A stretch of 64,000 bases of DNA from Geosporobacter subterraneus DSM 17957. Lineage in GTDB: Bacteria; Bacillota; Clostridia; Peptostreptococcales; Thermotaleaceae. Shown here piece after piece: positions 1 through 8,072 of the stretch (the first letter of the stretch is position 1; each line of letters starts with the position of its first letter). Below the pieces are notes generated by a model that saw nothing but the letters and a program-made list of their open reading frames with translations, made no database searches and was not told the origin of the DNA. The stretch covers positions 1-64,000 of the forward strand of contig NZ_FQZV01000005.1 of assembly GCF_900142145.1 (NCBI RefSeq), written 5' to 3'. Made by a program: the position numbers and the translations under genes.

Positions 1-317
1 TGGAGAATTTCATCAAGGAATGTAAGAACGGTTTTGATTTTTCATCTACCAGTAGCCGTGACAAGGTGGTGAATGCAAATCGACTGCAGCTTCATGTGCT
101 GGCGTATAACTTGTTTAATTTGTTTCGGCGGTTGGTTCTTCCTGTAAGTATGAGGAAAATGCAGATCGATACCATCCGCTTAAAGTTGATCAAGATTGCA
201 TCAAAGATAATCCGATCAGCAAGATATATTACATTCAAACTTTGTAGCAGCTGCCCATATAAAGAGGAATTCTACGAAACCTTTGAAAACATAAGGCGAC
301 TCCCAAAGTTTGAATAG
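1..317 (+). CDS. IS1380-type transposase, C-terminal fragment (5' end outside window)
   Basis: The frame is open from base 3 and reads ENFIKECKNGFDF followed by RDKVVNANRLQLHVLAYNLF and FRRLVLP. This matches the C-terminal part of IS1380-family DDE transposases: the conserved E/K region, then the helical A-N-RL-LH--AYNL-NLFRR block. It ends at a TAG at 315-317. Only the last ~105 codons are inside the window, so intactness cannot be judged. It is an insertion sequence next to the hydrogenase operon. I could not identify the right terminal repeat. Confidence 0.8.
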   Translation, partial: ENFIKECKNGFDFSSTSSRDKVVNANRLQLHVLAYNLFNLFRRLVLPVSMRKMQIDTIRLKLIKIASKIIRSARYITFKLCSSCPYKEEFYETFENIRRLPKFE

Positions 318-572
318 CAAAAACAGTGAACCTTGGCAATTTCAAAACGGCAAAAACAACCCAAAAACAACTATTACGGGATAAGTCTACCCTTTTTTAG
401 GAACTTTTTCCTTTATATAGATTTTTAAAACTGATAAAACTCAATTTTGAGGGTCTAAATTCATTTTTTAGATCTTCATGAATAATTCAGGTTAATGAAT
501 ACTTGGTTAAATCAGATATTAAAGTACTTTTTTATTTTAATTCATGCGTTTATTTTTTTTTGCATTCATATT
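318..572. other. AT-rich intergenic DNA after the transposase
   Basis: No gene of credible length is seen on either strand. This stretch should contain the right end of the insertion sequence, but without the left end the terminal repeat and target duplication cannot be assigned. The DNA is very AT-rich with several T runs (for example 391-396 and 552-560). The operon promoter follows it. Confidence 0.5.
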
Positions 573-593
573 GATATTGACTATCATTGTCAA
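573..593 (+). promoter_or_regulatory. Fur-box-like palindrome over the -35 of the hydrogenase operon
   Basis: Bases 573-591 match 15 of 19 positions of the classical Fur box GATAATGATAATCATTATC. Within it TTGAC-N7-GTCAA (577-581/589-593) is a perfect inverted repeat covering the -35 hexamer, so a bound repressor would block RNA polymerase. A Fur-family gene lies at 20288. Assigning this site to that protein is inference; it could be Fur, PerR, Zur or another regulator. Confidence 0.5.
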
Positions 594-605
594 AGAATGT
601 ACAAT
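577..605 (+). promoter_or_regulatory. Sigma-A promoter of the SLH/hydrogenase operon
   Basis: TTGACT (577-582), a 17-bp spacer and TACAAT (600-605) form a near-consensus vegetative promoter. It lies ~50 bp upstream of the GTG start at 657. The ribosome site AAGGAGG (642-648) follows, 8 bp before the start. I saw no other convincing promoter until after hypE, so this one may drive the whole 13-kb gene string. Confidence 0.7.
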
Positions 606-656
606 CTAAATGAAAATATTTTTCAAATAACATAAATTTGCAAGGAGGACAATAAA

Positions 657-3600
657 GTGGTAGGAAAAGGCAAAGGTATCAAGATAATGGCCTATATAAT
701 GTTATGCTCAATATTTCTTAACTTATTTTCTAGCCTTATGCCAGTACAAGTTGTTTTTGCCGACGAATTTGAAGGGGCGGAAACGATTATTGAAATGAAT
801 CAGGAGGAGGAAGGTCACTTTCAGGAATCTTTCCTAGAGGAAACTGAAGAAAGACTAGGAGATAACGCGGATCTGCTTGATGTTTTTTTAGATGAAGGCG
901 TACTCAATCCATCTTTTAACAGCAATATTACTGAGTATCAGGTGGAAGTAGACTACGATGTAACCTCCGTAGAAATAAGGGCGGTCTTGGCTGATCAAAA
1001 AGCAATACTGGAGATCAACGGTACATATCAGGATAGTGGAGTAGCTCGTAATATAGCTTTAAATGTTGGGTACAACATAATCAGCATCCATATTATAGCT
1101 GAAAATGGGATCGTGGAAAAGATTTATACTATTGAGATCGAGAGAGCGGAGCCTGTAATTTTAAATCAAATGGCATCTATGGAAGGTTCGGCCGATGAAG
1201 TACTGCAGGTTGCTGCAGGCAACAATCATTCCTTAGGATTAAAGGGAGACGGAACGGTATGGGCATGGGGAAATAACGAAAACGGTCGTTTAGGAAACGG
1301 TACAACTGCCCAGAGCGAGACACCTGTTCAAGTTAGTGACCTGACAGAGGTAATCGCCATTGCAGCAGGAAACGGACACAGCATTGCCCTAAAAGCCGAT
1401 GGAACAGTCTGGACCTGGGGGAAAAACGATAAGGGGCAGTTGGGAGACGGTACTACAACGCAGAAAACAACACCTGTTCAGGTCAGCGGATTAACCAACA
1501 TTAAGGCCATCGCCGCAGGCCACAACCATTCCATAGCTCTAAAAGCCGATGGAACAGTCTGGGCATGGGGAAACAATGAAAAAGGGCAGCTGGGTGATAA
1601 CAGTACCAGCCAAAGAAATACACCGGTTCAAGTACGAAAGGGAGTAACGGTCAGTGAGGATGCATTCCTGCAGGGAGTCATCGCTATTGCAGCGGGGAAA
1701 GACCACAGTGTGGCCTTGAGAGAGGATGAGAAGGTATACACCTGGGGAAATGGAGGCAATGGAATACTAGGCAACGGGTCCACTTCCTCCAGCAATACGC
1801 CGGTACAGGTAAATACGCTGACCGAAGTTATCAGCATTAGTGCCCAGGGTGAGCACACCATGGCCTTAAGGAGAAATGGAAGCCTATGGACTTGGGGAAA
1901 GAATGACAAGGGACAGTTGGGAGATGGGTCCACCACTAACCGAACAGCTCCTGTTCAGGTATCCGGGCTGACAAATATAGTAAAAATAGCAGCCGGTAAC
2001 AATTTCTCATCGGTACTAAAGACCGACGGAACAGTCTGGACCTGGGGAAATAACGAAAAGGGCCAACTGGGAGACGGCACCACTGCTCAGAAAAACACAC
2101 CGGTACAGGTTCTAAAGGGAAACAGTGAAAGTACAGATCAGTTTCTACAGGAAATAGTAGATATCTCCGCAGGGAACAACTATGTGTTAGCAGTAAAGAG
2201 CAATCAAACAGTATGGGCATGGGGAGATAACGGCAACGGACGACTGGGAGACGGAACTACAACCCAGCAAAACACTCCGGTGATGAACCTCCTAATGGAC
2301 AACGGGGGATCGCTCCCTGAGCTGCCGGAATGGATATTAGAGGACGATGTAGAGATTGAAAGCACTTATCAGATGTCAGAAGCTCTTTCTTCCTTTGTGA
2401 CAAGCTTAGAATTTGCATTGTTAGAAAATATAACCGATTTACTTGATCCTAAATATATCACGCAGCCACCTGCAGAGGAGCCGCAAAGTCCAGGTCAACA
2501 GCCGGAAAACCCAGTTGAAGAACCGCAAAATCCAGGAGAGCAGCCACAGAACCCGGGAAATTCAACGGAAAAAGAGGATTCTTCAAACAGTAAGGACAAT
2601 GCACCAAAAAATTCATCAAAGCAAAATCATCTTGTGGAGATCATTAATGACAAAAATGAATTCCGAGGACAGATTGATCCACAAGCACTTAAAGAGGCAG
2701 TAGCACGAATGATGGATAAAGCTGCGGTTGAAGTAGAAATCGTGAAAATAAATGGTAAAGCGCTGCTTACGCTAGGAGCGGACAGCTTGAAGATATTGAT
2801 GGAAAATAAGGCATCACTGATCATCCATACTGAAGAGACTAGTTATGTCATCCCCCACAATCTTTCAACACTTAATAAATTAAGTGCCGAGAAAGGGGAC
2901 ATACAAGCACTTAATATTATTATGGAAAAGGCAGCCCTGCCGCCCAGCAGTACAGAGGGACATAAAATTCTGACCAATCCGGTAAGGTTTCATGTAGAGG
3001 CAGTCTTTGCCCGTGAAACTATTGAGTTAAAGCACTTTGGAAACCAGTATATTGAGAGAAGAATTGTGTTAAATGGCACTGTAGATCCACGCAGGGCGGT
3101 AGGTGCTGTTTGGGAAAATAATGATTGGAAGCCGGTTCCCACGACCTTCCTTCAGGAAAACGGAAAAACCGTTGCAGTGATAAAACGGAATGGAAACAGT
3201 ATCTATACAGTTATAGAACATGATAAAACCTTTGAGGATATCAGCAGCCACTGGGCGAAGAGCAATATTGAACTGCTGGCTTCCAAAAAAGTAGTGAAGG
3301 GAATGGAAGAAAATAAGTTTCTTCCAAACAGCAATGTCACCCGGGCGCAGTTTGTAACGATGCTGATGGGAAGCCTGGGCTATAAGGATGATGACAGTAT
3401 AATAAAGCCATTTAAGGATGTCCAAACTGGCAGCTGGTATGAAAAGAACGTTTATGCCGCAATGAAGCTTGGAATCGTTACAGGTTACGCTGATGGAACC
3501 TTTAAGCCTAACAAAGAAATTACCCGGGAAGAAATGGCTGTCATGATCGCTAAAACTATAGAGGTATTAAAAGGATTGGATAGGCCTACGACTTCTTCTA

Positions 3601-3782
3601 GAATCGCCGACAGAGATCAGATTAGCCCATGGGCACAAATACCTGCTGAGGCTGCCATTGACCTTGGCATCATGAAGGGCTATGCAGATCAATCCTTTAA
3701 ACCTCAGAATAGAGCGACAAGGGCAGAAGCGGTGACTGTGTTTAAGAACATGATGGAGCACTTAGAGTTTATTGCACAATAA
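657..3782 (+). CDS. Exported S-layer-anchored RCC1 beta-propeller protein
   Basis: The protein has 1041 residues. Domains in order: a signal peptide (~1-36, hydrophobic core then VFADE); a cadherin-like beta-sandwich domain (~85-165); seven RCC1-type repeats (~185-565) of the form AAG--HS-ALK-DGTVW-WG-N--GQLG-G; a Pro/Glu/Gln linker (~600-655); an unassigned region; and three SLH repeats (~865-1035). Seven repeats fit one closed seven-bladed propeller. SLH triplets bind secondary cell-wall polymer, so it should sit on the outer surface. It starts at GTG 657 with AAGGAGG 8 bp upstream. The Tat-exported hydrogenase small subunit begins only 25 bp after its stop, so the two are probably co-transcribed. 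A structural or tethering role for the hydrogenase is inference; RCC1 proteins of bacterial surfaces are mostly uncharacterised. Confidence 0.85.
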   Translation: MVGKGKGIKIMAYIMLCSIFLNLFSSLMPVQVVFADEFEGAETIIEMNQEEEGHFQESFLEETEERLGDNADLLDVFLDEGVLNPSFNSNITEYQVEVDYDVTSVEIRAVLADQKAILEINGTYQDSGVARNIALNVGYNIISIHIIAENGIVEKIYTIEIERAEPVILNQMASMEGSADEVLQVAAGNNHSLGLKGDGTVWAWGNNENGRLGNGTTAQSETPVQVSDLTEVIAIAAGNGHSIALKADGTVWTWGKNDKGQLGDGTTTQKTTPVQVSGLTNIKAIAAGHNHSIALKADGTVWAWGNNEKGQLGDNSTSQRNTPVQVRKGVTVSEDAFLQGVIAIAAGKDHSVALREDEKVYTWGNGGNGILGNGSTSSSNTPVQVNTLTEVISISAQGEHTMALRRNGSLWTWGKNDKGQLGDGSTTNRTAPVQVSGLTNIVKIAAGNNFSSVLKTDGTVWTWGNNEKGQLGDGTTAQKNTPVQVLKGNSESTDQFLQEIVDISAGNNYVLAVKSNQTVWAWGDNGNGRLGDGTTTQQNTPVMNLLMDNGGSLPELPEWILEDDVEIESTYQMSEALSSFVTSLEFALLENITDLLDPKYITQPPAEEPQSPGQQPENPVEEPQNPGEQPQNPGNSTEKEDSSNSKDNAPKNSSKQNHLVEIINDKNEFRGQIDPQALKEAVARMMDKAAVEVEIVKINGKALLTLGADSLKILMENKASLIIHTEETSYVIPHNLSTLNKLSAEKGDIQALNIIMEKAALPPSSTEGHKILTNPVRFHVEAVFARETIELKHFGNQYIERRIVLNGTVDPRRAVGAVWENNDWKPVPTTFLQENGKTVAVIKRNGNSIYTVIEHDKTFEDISSHWAKSNIELLASKKVVKGMEENKFLPNSNVTRAQFVTMLMGSLGYKDDDSIIKPFKDVQTGSWYEKNVYAAMKLGIVTGYADGTFKPNKEITREEMAVMIAKTIEVLKGLDRPTTSSRIADRDQISPWAQIPAEAAIDLGIMKGYADQSFKPQNRATRAEAVTVFKNMMEHLEFIAQ

Positions 3783-3807
3783 CAAGGAATAAGGGGATGT
3801 GAAGACC

Positions 3808-4749
3808 ATGAAGATATCCAGACGGGATTTTATAAAATGGATGACTGCTTCAGCCACTGTGTTGGGAATGGGAAAGGTACAGCTGGAGCAGGCAACCCAT
3901 GTGCTAGCAAATATGGATTACACACCAGTGATTTGGATACAGGCAGCCGGTTGCTCCGGCTGCACCATCTCATTTTTAAATATGGTAGAAAAAGATAGCG
4001 ACGGCGTTCCTACAGTGGACAAGATGCTGACGGAGCATATAGATCTAAAATATCACAGTACTTTAATGGCGGCTGCTGCAAAGGACGCTATGGAACAGGC
4101 CAATCCAGAAGTGCAAATGATAAAAAATAATTACATACTCATTGTGGAAGGGGCCATACCTACAGCCCAAGAGGGAATTCACTGCATCATAGGGGAGAAG
4201 AACCATCAGCCATGGACAGCACTGCAGGCAGTAAGGGAGTTGGCAGCTGATGCAAAGCATATTATAGCTATTGGTACCTGTGCAGCTTTTAGAGGGGTAG
4301 CGGGTGCCGGCAGCAATTCTACCGCCGTAAGATCTGTTGAAGAAGTATTGGGAAGCGGCTATAAAAGTAAAATAGTGAATCTGCCTGGCTGCCCTGTACA
4401 TCCTTATATCATTGGTGAGACAATCATCAAGCTTATAGCAGGAATACCAGTAACCAAGGATAGCAAAAACAGGCCATTGGGATTATATTCGGAAAAAAAG
4501 CTTCATGACAAGGTAAATGATATCAATAACTGTCCGTTAAAGGGGTTGTCCAAAACAAGCAAGCTGGGTGTATGCGGCAATTGTTTCGACAATATGGGAT
4601 GCAAAGGGAAAGATGATGAAACGAGGAGTACCTGCTATACAAGATATTGGGGAATAGATTGGAATAACAGAAAGGGCTGCTTTGGTACGGGGAATATGTG
4701 TATTGGCTGCTCCAGCTCGAACTTCCCATTTAGTAAGATATATAATTAG
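3808..4749 (+). CDS. [NiFe] hydrogenase small subunit, Tat-exported
   Basis: This is the electron-transfer subunit, carrying three Fe-S clusters. A twin-arginine signal SRRDFIK lies at residues 4-10, followed by a hydrophobic stretch, so the folded enzyme is exported. Proximal-cluster cysteines are in AAGCSGC (C49, C52), GTCAAF and LPGCPVHP. The distal and medial ligands are in the C-terminal half (LHDKV, GNCFDNMGCKG, TCYTRYWG, KGCFG, NMCIGC). About 313 residues from ATG 3808, chosen because AAGGGG lies upstream at usable distance; GTG 3799 is too close. No C-terminal membrane helix is visible, unlike cytochrome b-linked enzymes, and no cytochrome b gene follows. The large subunit starts 34 bp downstream. 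Confidence 0.93.
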   Translation: MKISRRDFIKWMTASATVLGMGKVQLEQATHVLANMDYTPVIWIQAAGCSGCTISFLNMVEKDSDGVPTVDKMLTEHIDLKYHSTLMAAAAKDAMEQANPEVQMIKNNYILIVEGAIPTAQEGIHCIIGEKNHQPWTALQAVRELAADAKHIIAIGTCAAFRGVAGAGSNSTAVRSVEEVLGSGYKSKIVNLPGCPVHPYIIGETIIKLIAGIPVTKDSKNRPLGLYSEKKLHDKVNDINNCPLKGLSKTSKLGVCGNCFDNMGCKGKDDETRSTCYTRYWGIDWNNRKGCFGTGNMCIGCSSSNFPFSKIYN

Positions 4750-4783
4750 TCATCAGTTATTTACAGGAAGGAAGGAATGCTGA

Positions 4784-6211
4784 ATGAAGATCAAATTGGA
4801 TCCAGTGACCCGATTAGAGGGGCACATGAAAATAGAAGTAGAAGTGGACAGCAATAAGAAGGTTACTGCAGCAAAAAGCACCGGCAATATGTTTCGGGGT
4901 TTTGAAAATATATTAAAAGGGAGAGATCCTAGGGATGCAGTCCATCTTACCCAGAGAATTTGCGGACTGTGCCCTGTATCCCACGGCATTGCATCGGTAA
5001 AGGCTCTGGAGGCATCCAGAAACTTCAAGCCCACAGGGCAGGCACGGCTGCTTCGGAACCTGATTCAGGGTGGTAACTATATTGCGGATCATATCCTCCA
5101 CTTTTATCATTTAACTCTGCTGGATTATATCCAAGGACCCAATCGATCTCCCTGGAAAACCAGCTATGACACAGACATGCGATTTTCTCAATCTGCCAGT
5201 GAAGAAATGTTTGACCATTACCTAAAGGCACTGGAAATCAGGCGAAAAGCCCATGAAATGGTGTCACTCTTTGGGGGAAAAATCCCTCATGTCATGTCCA
5301 TTATGCCCGGTGGCGTCACTAAATCGCCCACCGCCTCCGAAATCAGTGATTATAAACGGCTATTAGGAGAGGTAAGAAGCTTTGTAGACGGTCAATATCA
5401 TGAGGATGTGCAAAAGCTGGCATCGGTATATAAGGATTATTTTCAGATTGGAGAAGGCTATCGCAATTTCATCTCCTTCGGGGTATTTGAGCTAGAAGGT
5501 TCTTCCAGCCCTAATTTGCTCTATCGAAGCGGACGATATACGGATGGACAATATATGAGTGTGGAACCCAGAAGGATCACAGAAGACATCAAGTATACCT
5601 GGTATGAGGGTAAAGAAAGATCAGAACTAAGAGATGATAATACCAGTCCAAGCTTAAATAAAGCTAATGCTTACTCGTGGATCAAAGCTCCAAGGTATTT
5701 GGATATTCCCCATGAGGCCGGACCTCTGGCAAGAGCTTGGATCAATGGAGACTACCGCAAGGGAGTCTCTGTGATGGACAGGCATGTGGCAAGAATGCTG
5801 GAAACAAAAAAAGTTGCCAATGCATTGTCTCTATGGATCAATGAACTGAATGCCGGCGGACAAGAGTATGATTCAGCTTTACATGCTGGCTACAGTACTG
5901 GTGAGGGAATAGGTGTGACAGAAGCCCCTCGGGGAGCATTGGTACATTATGTAAGGTATAAGAGTCAAAGAATAGAGAATTATCAAGTGGTAACGCCTAC
6001 TTGCTGGAATGTATCCCCCAAGGATAATAATGATCGAATGGGGCCTTTGGAAAAAGCCTTGATAGGGGTTCAAATACAGGATATAAATAATCCCATTGAA
6101 CTGATGCGGATTATTCATTCTTACGATCCATGTACTGCCTGCGCCGTACATATCATGACGCCGGAAGGAAAAATAGAAAATAAATTTATCGTATCTACAC
6201 CAGGTTTGTAG
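4784..6211 (+). CDS. [NiFe] hydrogenase large (catalytic) subunit precursor
   Basis: This subunit binds the Ni-Fe(CN)2CO centre and cleaves or makes H2. The N-terminal motif RICGLCPVSHG supplies C60 and C63. The C-terminal motif DPCTACAVH supplies C450 and C453. A 19-residue tail follows H456 and should be removed by the protease encoded at 6419 after nickel insertion. At 475 residues it is shorter than many periplasmic large subunits (~550-600). It has no signal of its own, so it should be co-exported with the small subunit. There is no in-frame TGA, so it is not a selenocysteine enzyme. The exact hydrogenase subgroup needs a phylogeny. Confidence 0.95.
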   Translation: MKIKLDPVTRLEGHMKIEVEVDSNKKVTAAKSTGNMFRGFENILKGRDPRDAVHLTQRICGLCPVSHGIASVKALEASRNFKPTGQARLLRNLIQGGNYIADHILHFYHLTLLDYIQGPNRSPWKTSYDTDMRFSQSASEEMFDHYLKALEIRRKAHEMVSLFGGKIPHVMSIMPGGVTKSPTASEISDYKRLLGEVRSFVDGQYHEDVQKLASVYKDYFQIGEGYRNFISFGVFELEGSSSPNLLYRSGRYTDGQYMSVEPRRITEDIKYTWYEGKERSELRDDNTSPSLNKANAYSWIKAPRYLDIPHEAGPLARAWINGDYRKGVSVMDRHVARMLETKKVANALSLWINELNAGGQEYDSALHAGYSTGEGIGVTEAPRGALVHYVRYKSQRIENYQVVTPTCWNVSPKDNNDRMGPLEKALIGVQIQDINNPIELMRIIHSYDPCTACAVHIMTPEGKIENKFIVSTPGL

Positions 6212-6224
6212 AGAGGGCCTATGT

Positions 6225-6365
6225 GGAGGTCAATGAAAAAGTCGAGTAGTAAGGTTGTCATCCTGAGCGCAGCGAAGGATCTGGGGATTTAATCGCTTTT
6301 AAAGATTCTTCATTTCACTACGTTTCATTCAGAATGACAAACTCTGAACTTTTTCAGTGGCCTCC
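6225..6365. repeat. Small inverted-repeat element (MITE-like), copy A
   Basis: This ~141-bp palindromic insert lies between the large-subunit gene and the protease gene. Its ends are imperfect inverted repeats of the form GGAGGYCAMTGAAAAAGT (6225-6242 and the complement of 6348-6365). Inside is a second inverted repeat, TTGTCATCCTGAGCG at 6255-6269 against CAGAATGACAA at 6330-6340. It has no coding capacity. The core is identical over 15 bases to the element at 42862-43055. Confidence 0.7.
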
Positions 6366-6418
6366 CCCTGTGCCGTTCCGAAATGCTATAGATAGACTTG
6401 CACAACAAGGAGAAATAC

Positions 6419-6889
6419 ATGAAAAAAACAGCAGTAGTGGGAATCGGAAATATATTGCTGAAGGATGACGGCGTTGGCATTCACATACTGAAGCATATTG
6501 AGGAAGCAGCCTGGAGCCGGGATATAACCTTGGTTGACGGGGGAACCTGTATCTTTGATTTACTGGATGTGTTTGTAAAGCATGAGAAAGTGGTGATTAT
6601 CGATAGTATAAAGGGAGGACATGCTCCGGGTACCATTTATAGGCTAACCCCTGAAGAACTGGGAAGCTTTGTGAAAGCTACTACTTCTTTACATGATGTT
6701 CAGGTGTTAGATTTGCTGCAGAATGTAAATTATATGGGGTATTTTCCGAAGGTAATGATTATTGGAATAGAACCGGAAGAGATTTGTTTTGACCTAAGCT
6801 TATCGAAGACGATAAAGGGACAATTACCCAGGATGATAGAAGTTTTAAAAACTGAAATACTTGAAGAAAAGAGTGAAAAAAGTGCATGA
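6419..6889 (+). CDS. hyaD: Hydrogenase maturation endopeptidase (HyaD/HybD/HycI family)
   Basis: This nickel-dependent protease cleaves the C-terminal tail of the large subunit after metal insertion. Family motifs are GIGNILLKDDGVG near the N-terminus, DGGTCIFDLLD, VVIIDSIKGG, SLHDVQ (conserved His) and IGIEPEEI. The 156-residue length is typical. ATG 6419 is chosen because AAGGAG lies 6 bp upstream; a TTG at 6398 has none. It overlaps hypA by 8 bp. The cleavage substrate is presumably the 4784-6211 product, whose DPC-motif tail is present. Confidence 0.92.
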   Translation: MKKTAVVGIGNILLKDDGVGIHILKHIEEAAWSRDITLVDGGTCIFDLLDVFVKHEKVVIIDSIKGGHAPGTIYRLTPEELGSFVKATTSLHDVQVLDLLQNVNYMGYFPKVMIIGIEPEEICFDLSLSKTIKGQLPRMIEVLKTEILEEKSEKSA

Positions 6890-7223
6890 AGTTTCCATCA
6901 CAGCGGACTTGTTTGAAATTATTGAAGAAAATATAACCCTGCATAAGTTGAACAAAATCAGCAAGGTGGGATTAAAAATAGGAGAAATGACCTGTTTGGA
7001 GGAAAGTGCCCTGCGCTTTTCCTTTGAAGCCTTTTCGAAAGATACAGCTGTGGAAGGGGCTGAGCTGATAATAGAAAGAGTAAAAGCTACGGCGCTGTGC
7101 AGCCAATGTGGGGATGTATACGGAATAAGCTTCTACAATAAAATTTGTCCCCAATGCAGCAGTTTCAGCAATGATGTAGTAACAGGCTATGAATTGTTCA
7201 TTGATACTCTGGAGGGAGAATAG
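6882..7223 (+). CDS. hypA: Hydrogenase nickel-incorporation protein HypA
   Basis: HypA delivers nickel to the hydrogenase large subunit together with HypB. The start is GTG 6882, which gives M-H-E-V-S-I; His2 of this motif is the conserved nickel ligand, and an upstream in-frame TTG would bury it. The zinc site is formed by CSQCG and CPQCSS in the C-terminal third. The 113-residue length is typical. The start lies inside the last codons of the protease gene, so translation is probably coupled. Confidence 0.93.
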   Translation: MHEVSITADLFEIIEENITLHKLNKISKVGLKIGEMTCLEESALRFSFEAFSKDTAVEGAELIIERVKATALCSQCGDVYGISFYNKICPQCSSFSNDVVTGYELFIDTLEGE

Positions 7224-7224
7224 C

Positions 7225-7896
7225 ATGAAACAGATACAAGTAAAAAAGAATATCCTGCAAAGCAATGATGATCTTGCAGAAAAAAACAGAGTTATCTTGG
7301 AGGAAAAAGGTGTCTTTACTATAAACCTCTTGGGATCTCCCGGAGCGGGAAAAACTTCCGTGCTGGAGCAATTGATCGGCAATATGAAGGCATCTACAGG
7401 TATGGCCGTCATCGAAGGAGATTTATATACCACAAAGGATGCCGAACGCATTGAAGCACAGGGTATTCCGGTAATACAGGTGAACACCGGGGGGGCTTGC
7501 CACCTGGACGCTGCAATGATTTCAGAAGCTTTGCATCATTTGGATCTGGAAAAGATTCGTTTTTTAGTGATTGAAAATGTAGGCAATCTGGTATGCCCTG
7601 CATCCTATGATCTGAGTGAGGATATGAGAATAACCGTTCTGAGTATTACCGAGGGCAATGACAAGCCATTAAAATATCCTTCCATGTTTCAAAGATCCGA
7701 TGTACTTATCGTAAATAAGATGGATTTAATTCAATTTACCAATTTTTCCATGGAAGAGCTTTATCGGGATATAAGATCATTAAATGAAGATATGAAAATT
7801 TTTGAAGTATCCTGCAGGACAGGAGAAGGGTTTTACGACCTGTGTCGTTTCTTAAAACAAAGTGCTATGAATAAAGGAGGACAAAAAGATGCCTAG
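7225..7896 (+). CDS. hypB: Hydrogenase accessory GTPase HypB
   Basis: HypB is a GTPase and metallochaperone that works with HypA in nickel insertion. The G1 loop reads GSPGAGKTS and the guanine-specificity motif reads NKMDL. ENVGNLVCP carries the conserved Cys of the dimer metal site. The 223-residue product from ATG 7225 has no His-rich N-terminal nickel store. GGAGGG stands upstream of the start. Its last codons overlap the start of tatA by 8 bp. Confidence 0.94.
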   Translation: MKQIQVKKNILQSNDDLAEKNRVILEEKGVFTINLLGSPGAGKTSVLEQLIGNMKASTGMAVIEGDLYTTKDAERIEAQGIPVIQVNTGGACHLDAAMISEALHHLDLEKIRFLVIENVGNLVCPASYDLSEDMRITVLSITEGNDKPLKYPSMFQRSDVLIVNKMDLIQFTNFSMEELYRDIRSLNEDMKIFEVSCRTGEGFYDLCRFLKQSAMNKGGQKDA

Positions 7897-8053
7897 TTTA
7901 GGATTATCAGAATTGATTGTAATATTGGTGATTGCATTGGTAGTGTTTGGGCCCAAAAAGCTCCCGGAGATCGGAAAGGCTTTAGGTTCTTCTATCAAAG
8001 AATTTAAGAAGGCGGCTGTTGAAATCTCAAAAGACACTGAAGAAAAGCAGTAA
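7889..8053 (+). CDS. tatA: Twin-arginine translocase pore subunit TatA/E
   Basis: This 54-residue protein begins MPSLGLSELIVILVIALVVFGPKKLPEIGKALG: one N-terminal membrane helix, the FGPKKLPEIG hinge, then an amphipathic helix (SSIKEFKKAAVEIS) and a short charged tail. This is the canonical TatA/E plan. AAAGGAGG (7873-7880) precedes ATG 7889, and the start overlaps the end of hypB. With tatC next it forms a minimal TatAC translocase inside the hydrogenase operon, matching the Tat signal on the small subunit. Confidence 0.93.
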   Translation: MPSLGLSELIVILVIALVVFGPKKLPEIGKALGSSIKEFKKAAVEISKDTEEKQ

Positions 8054-8072
8054 AGATCCAGGGGGAAGGGTT

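Noticed and set aside
1200-2300. Regular direct repeats that could suggest a CRISPR or tandem DNA repeat
   Set aside because: They encode seven RCC1 protein repeats of about 50 residues in one frame; there are no short conserved repeats with unique spacers.
4784-6211. Selenocysteine-containing [NiFeSe] hydrogenase
   Set aside because: Both motifs carry ordinary cysteine codons and there is no internal TGA.
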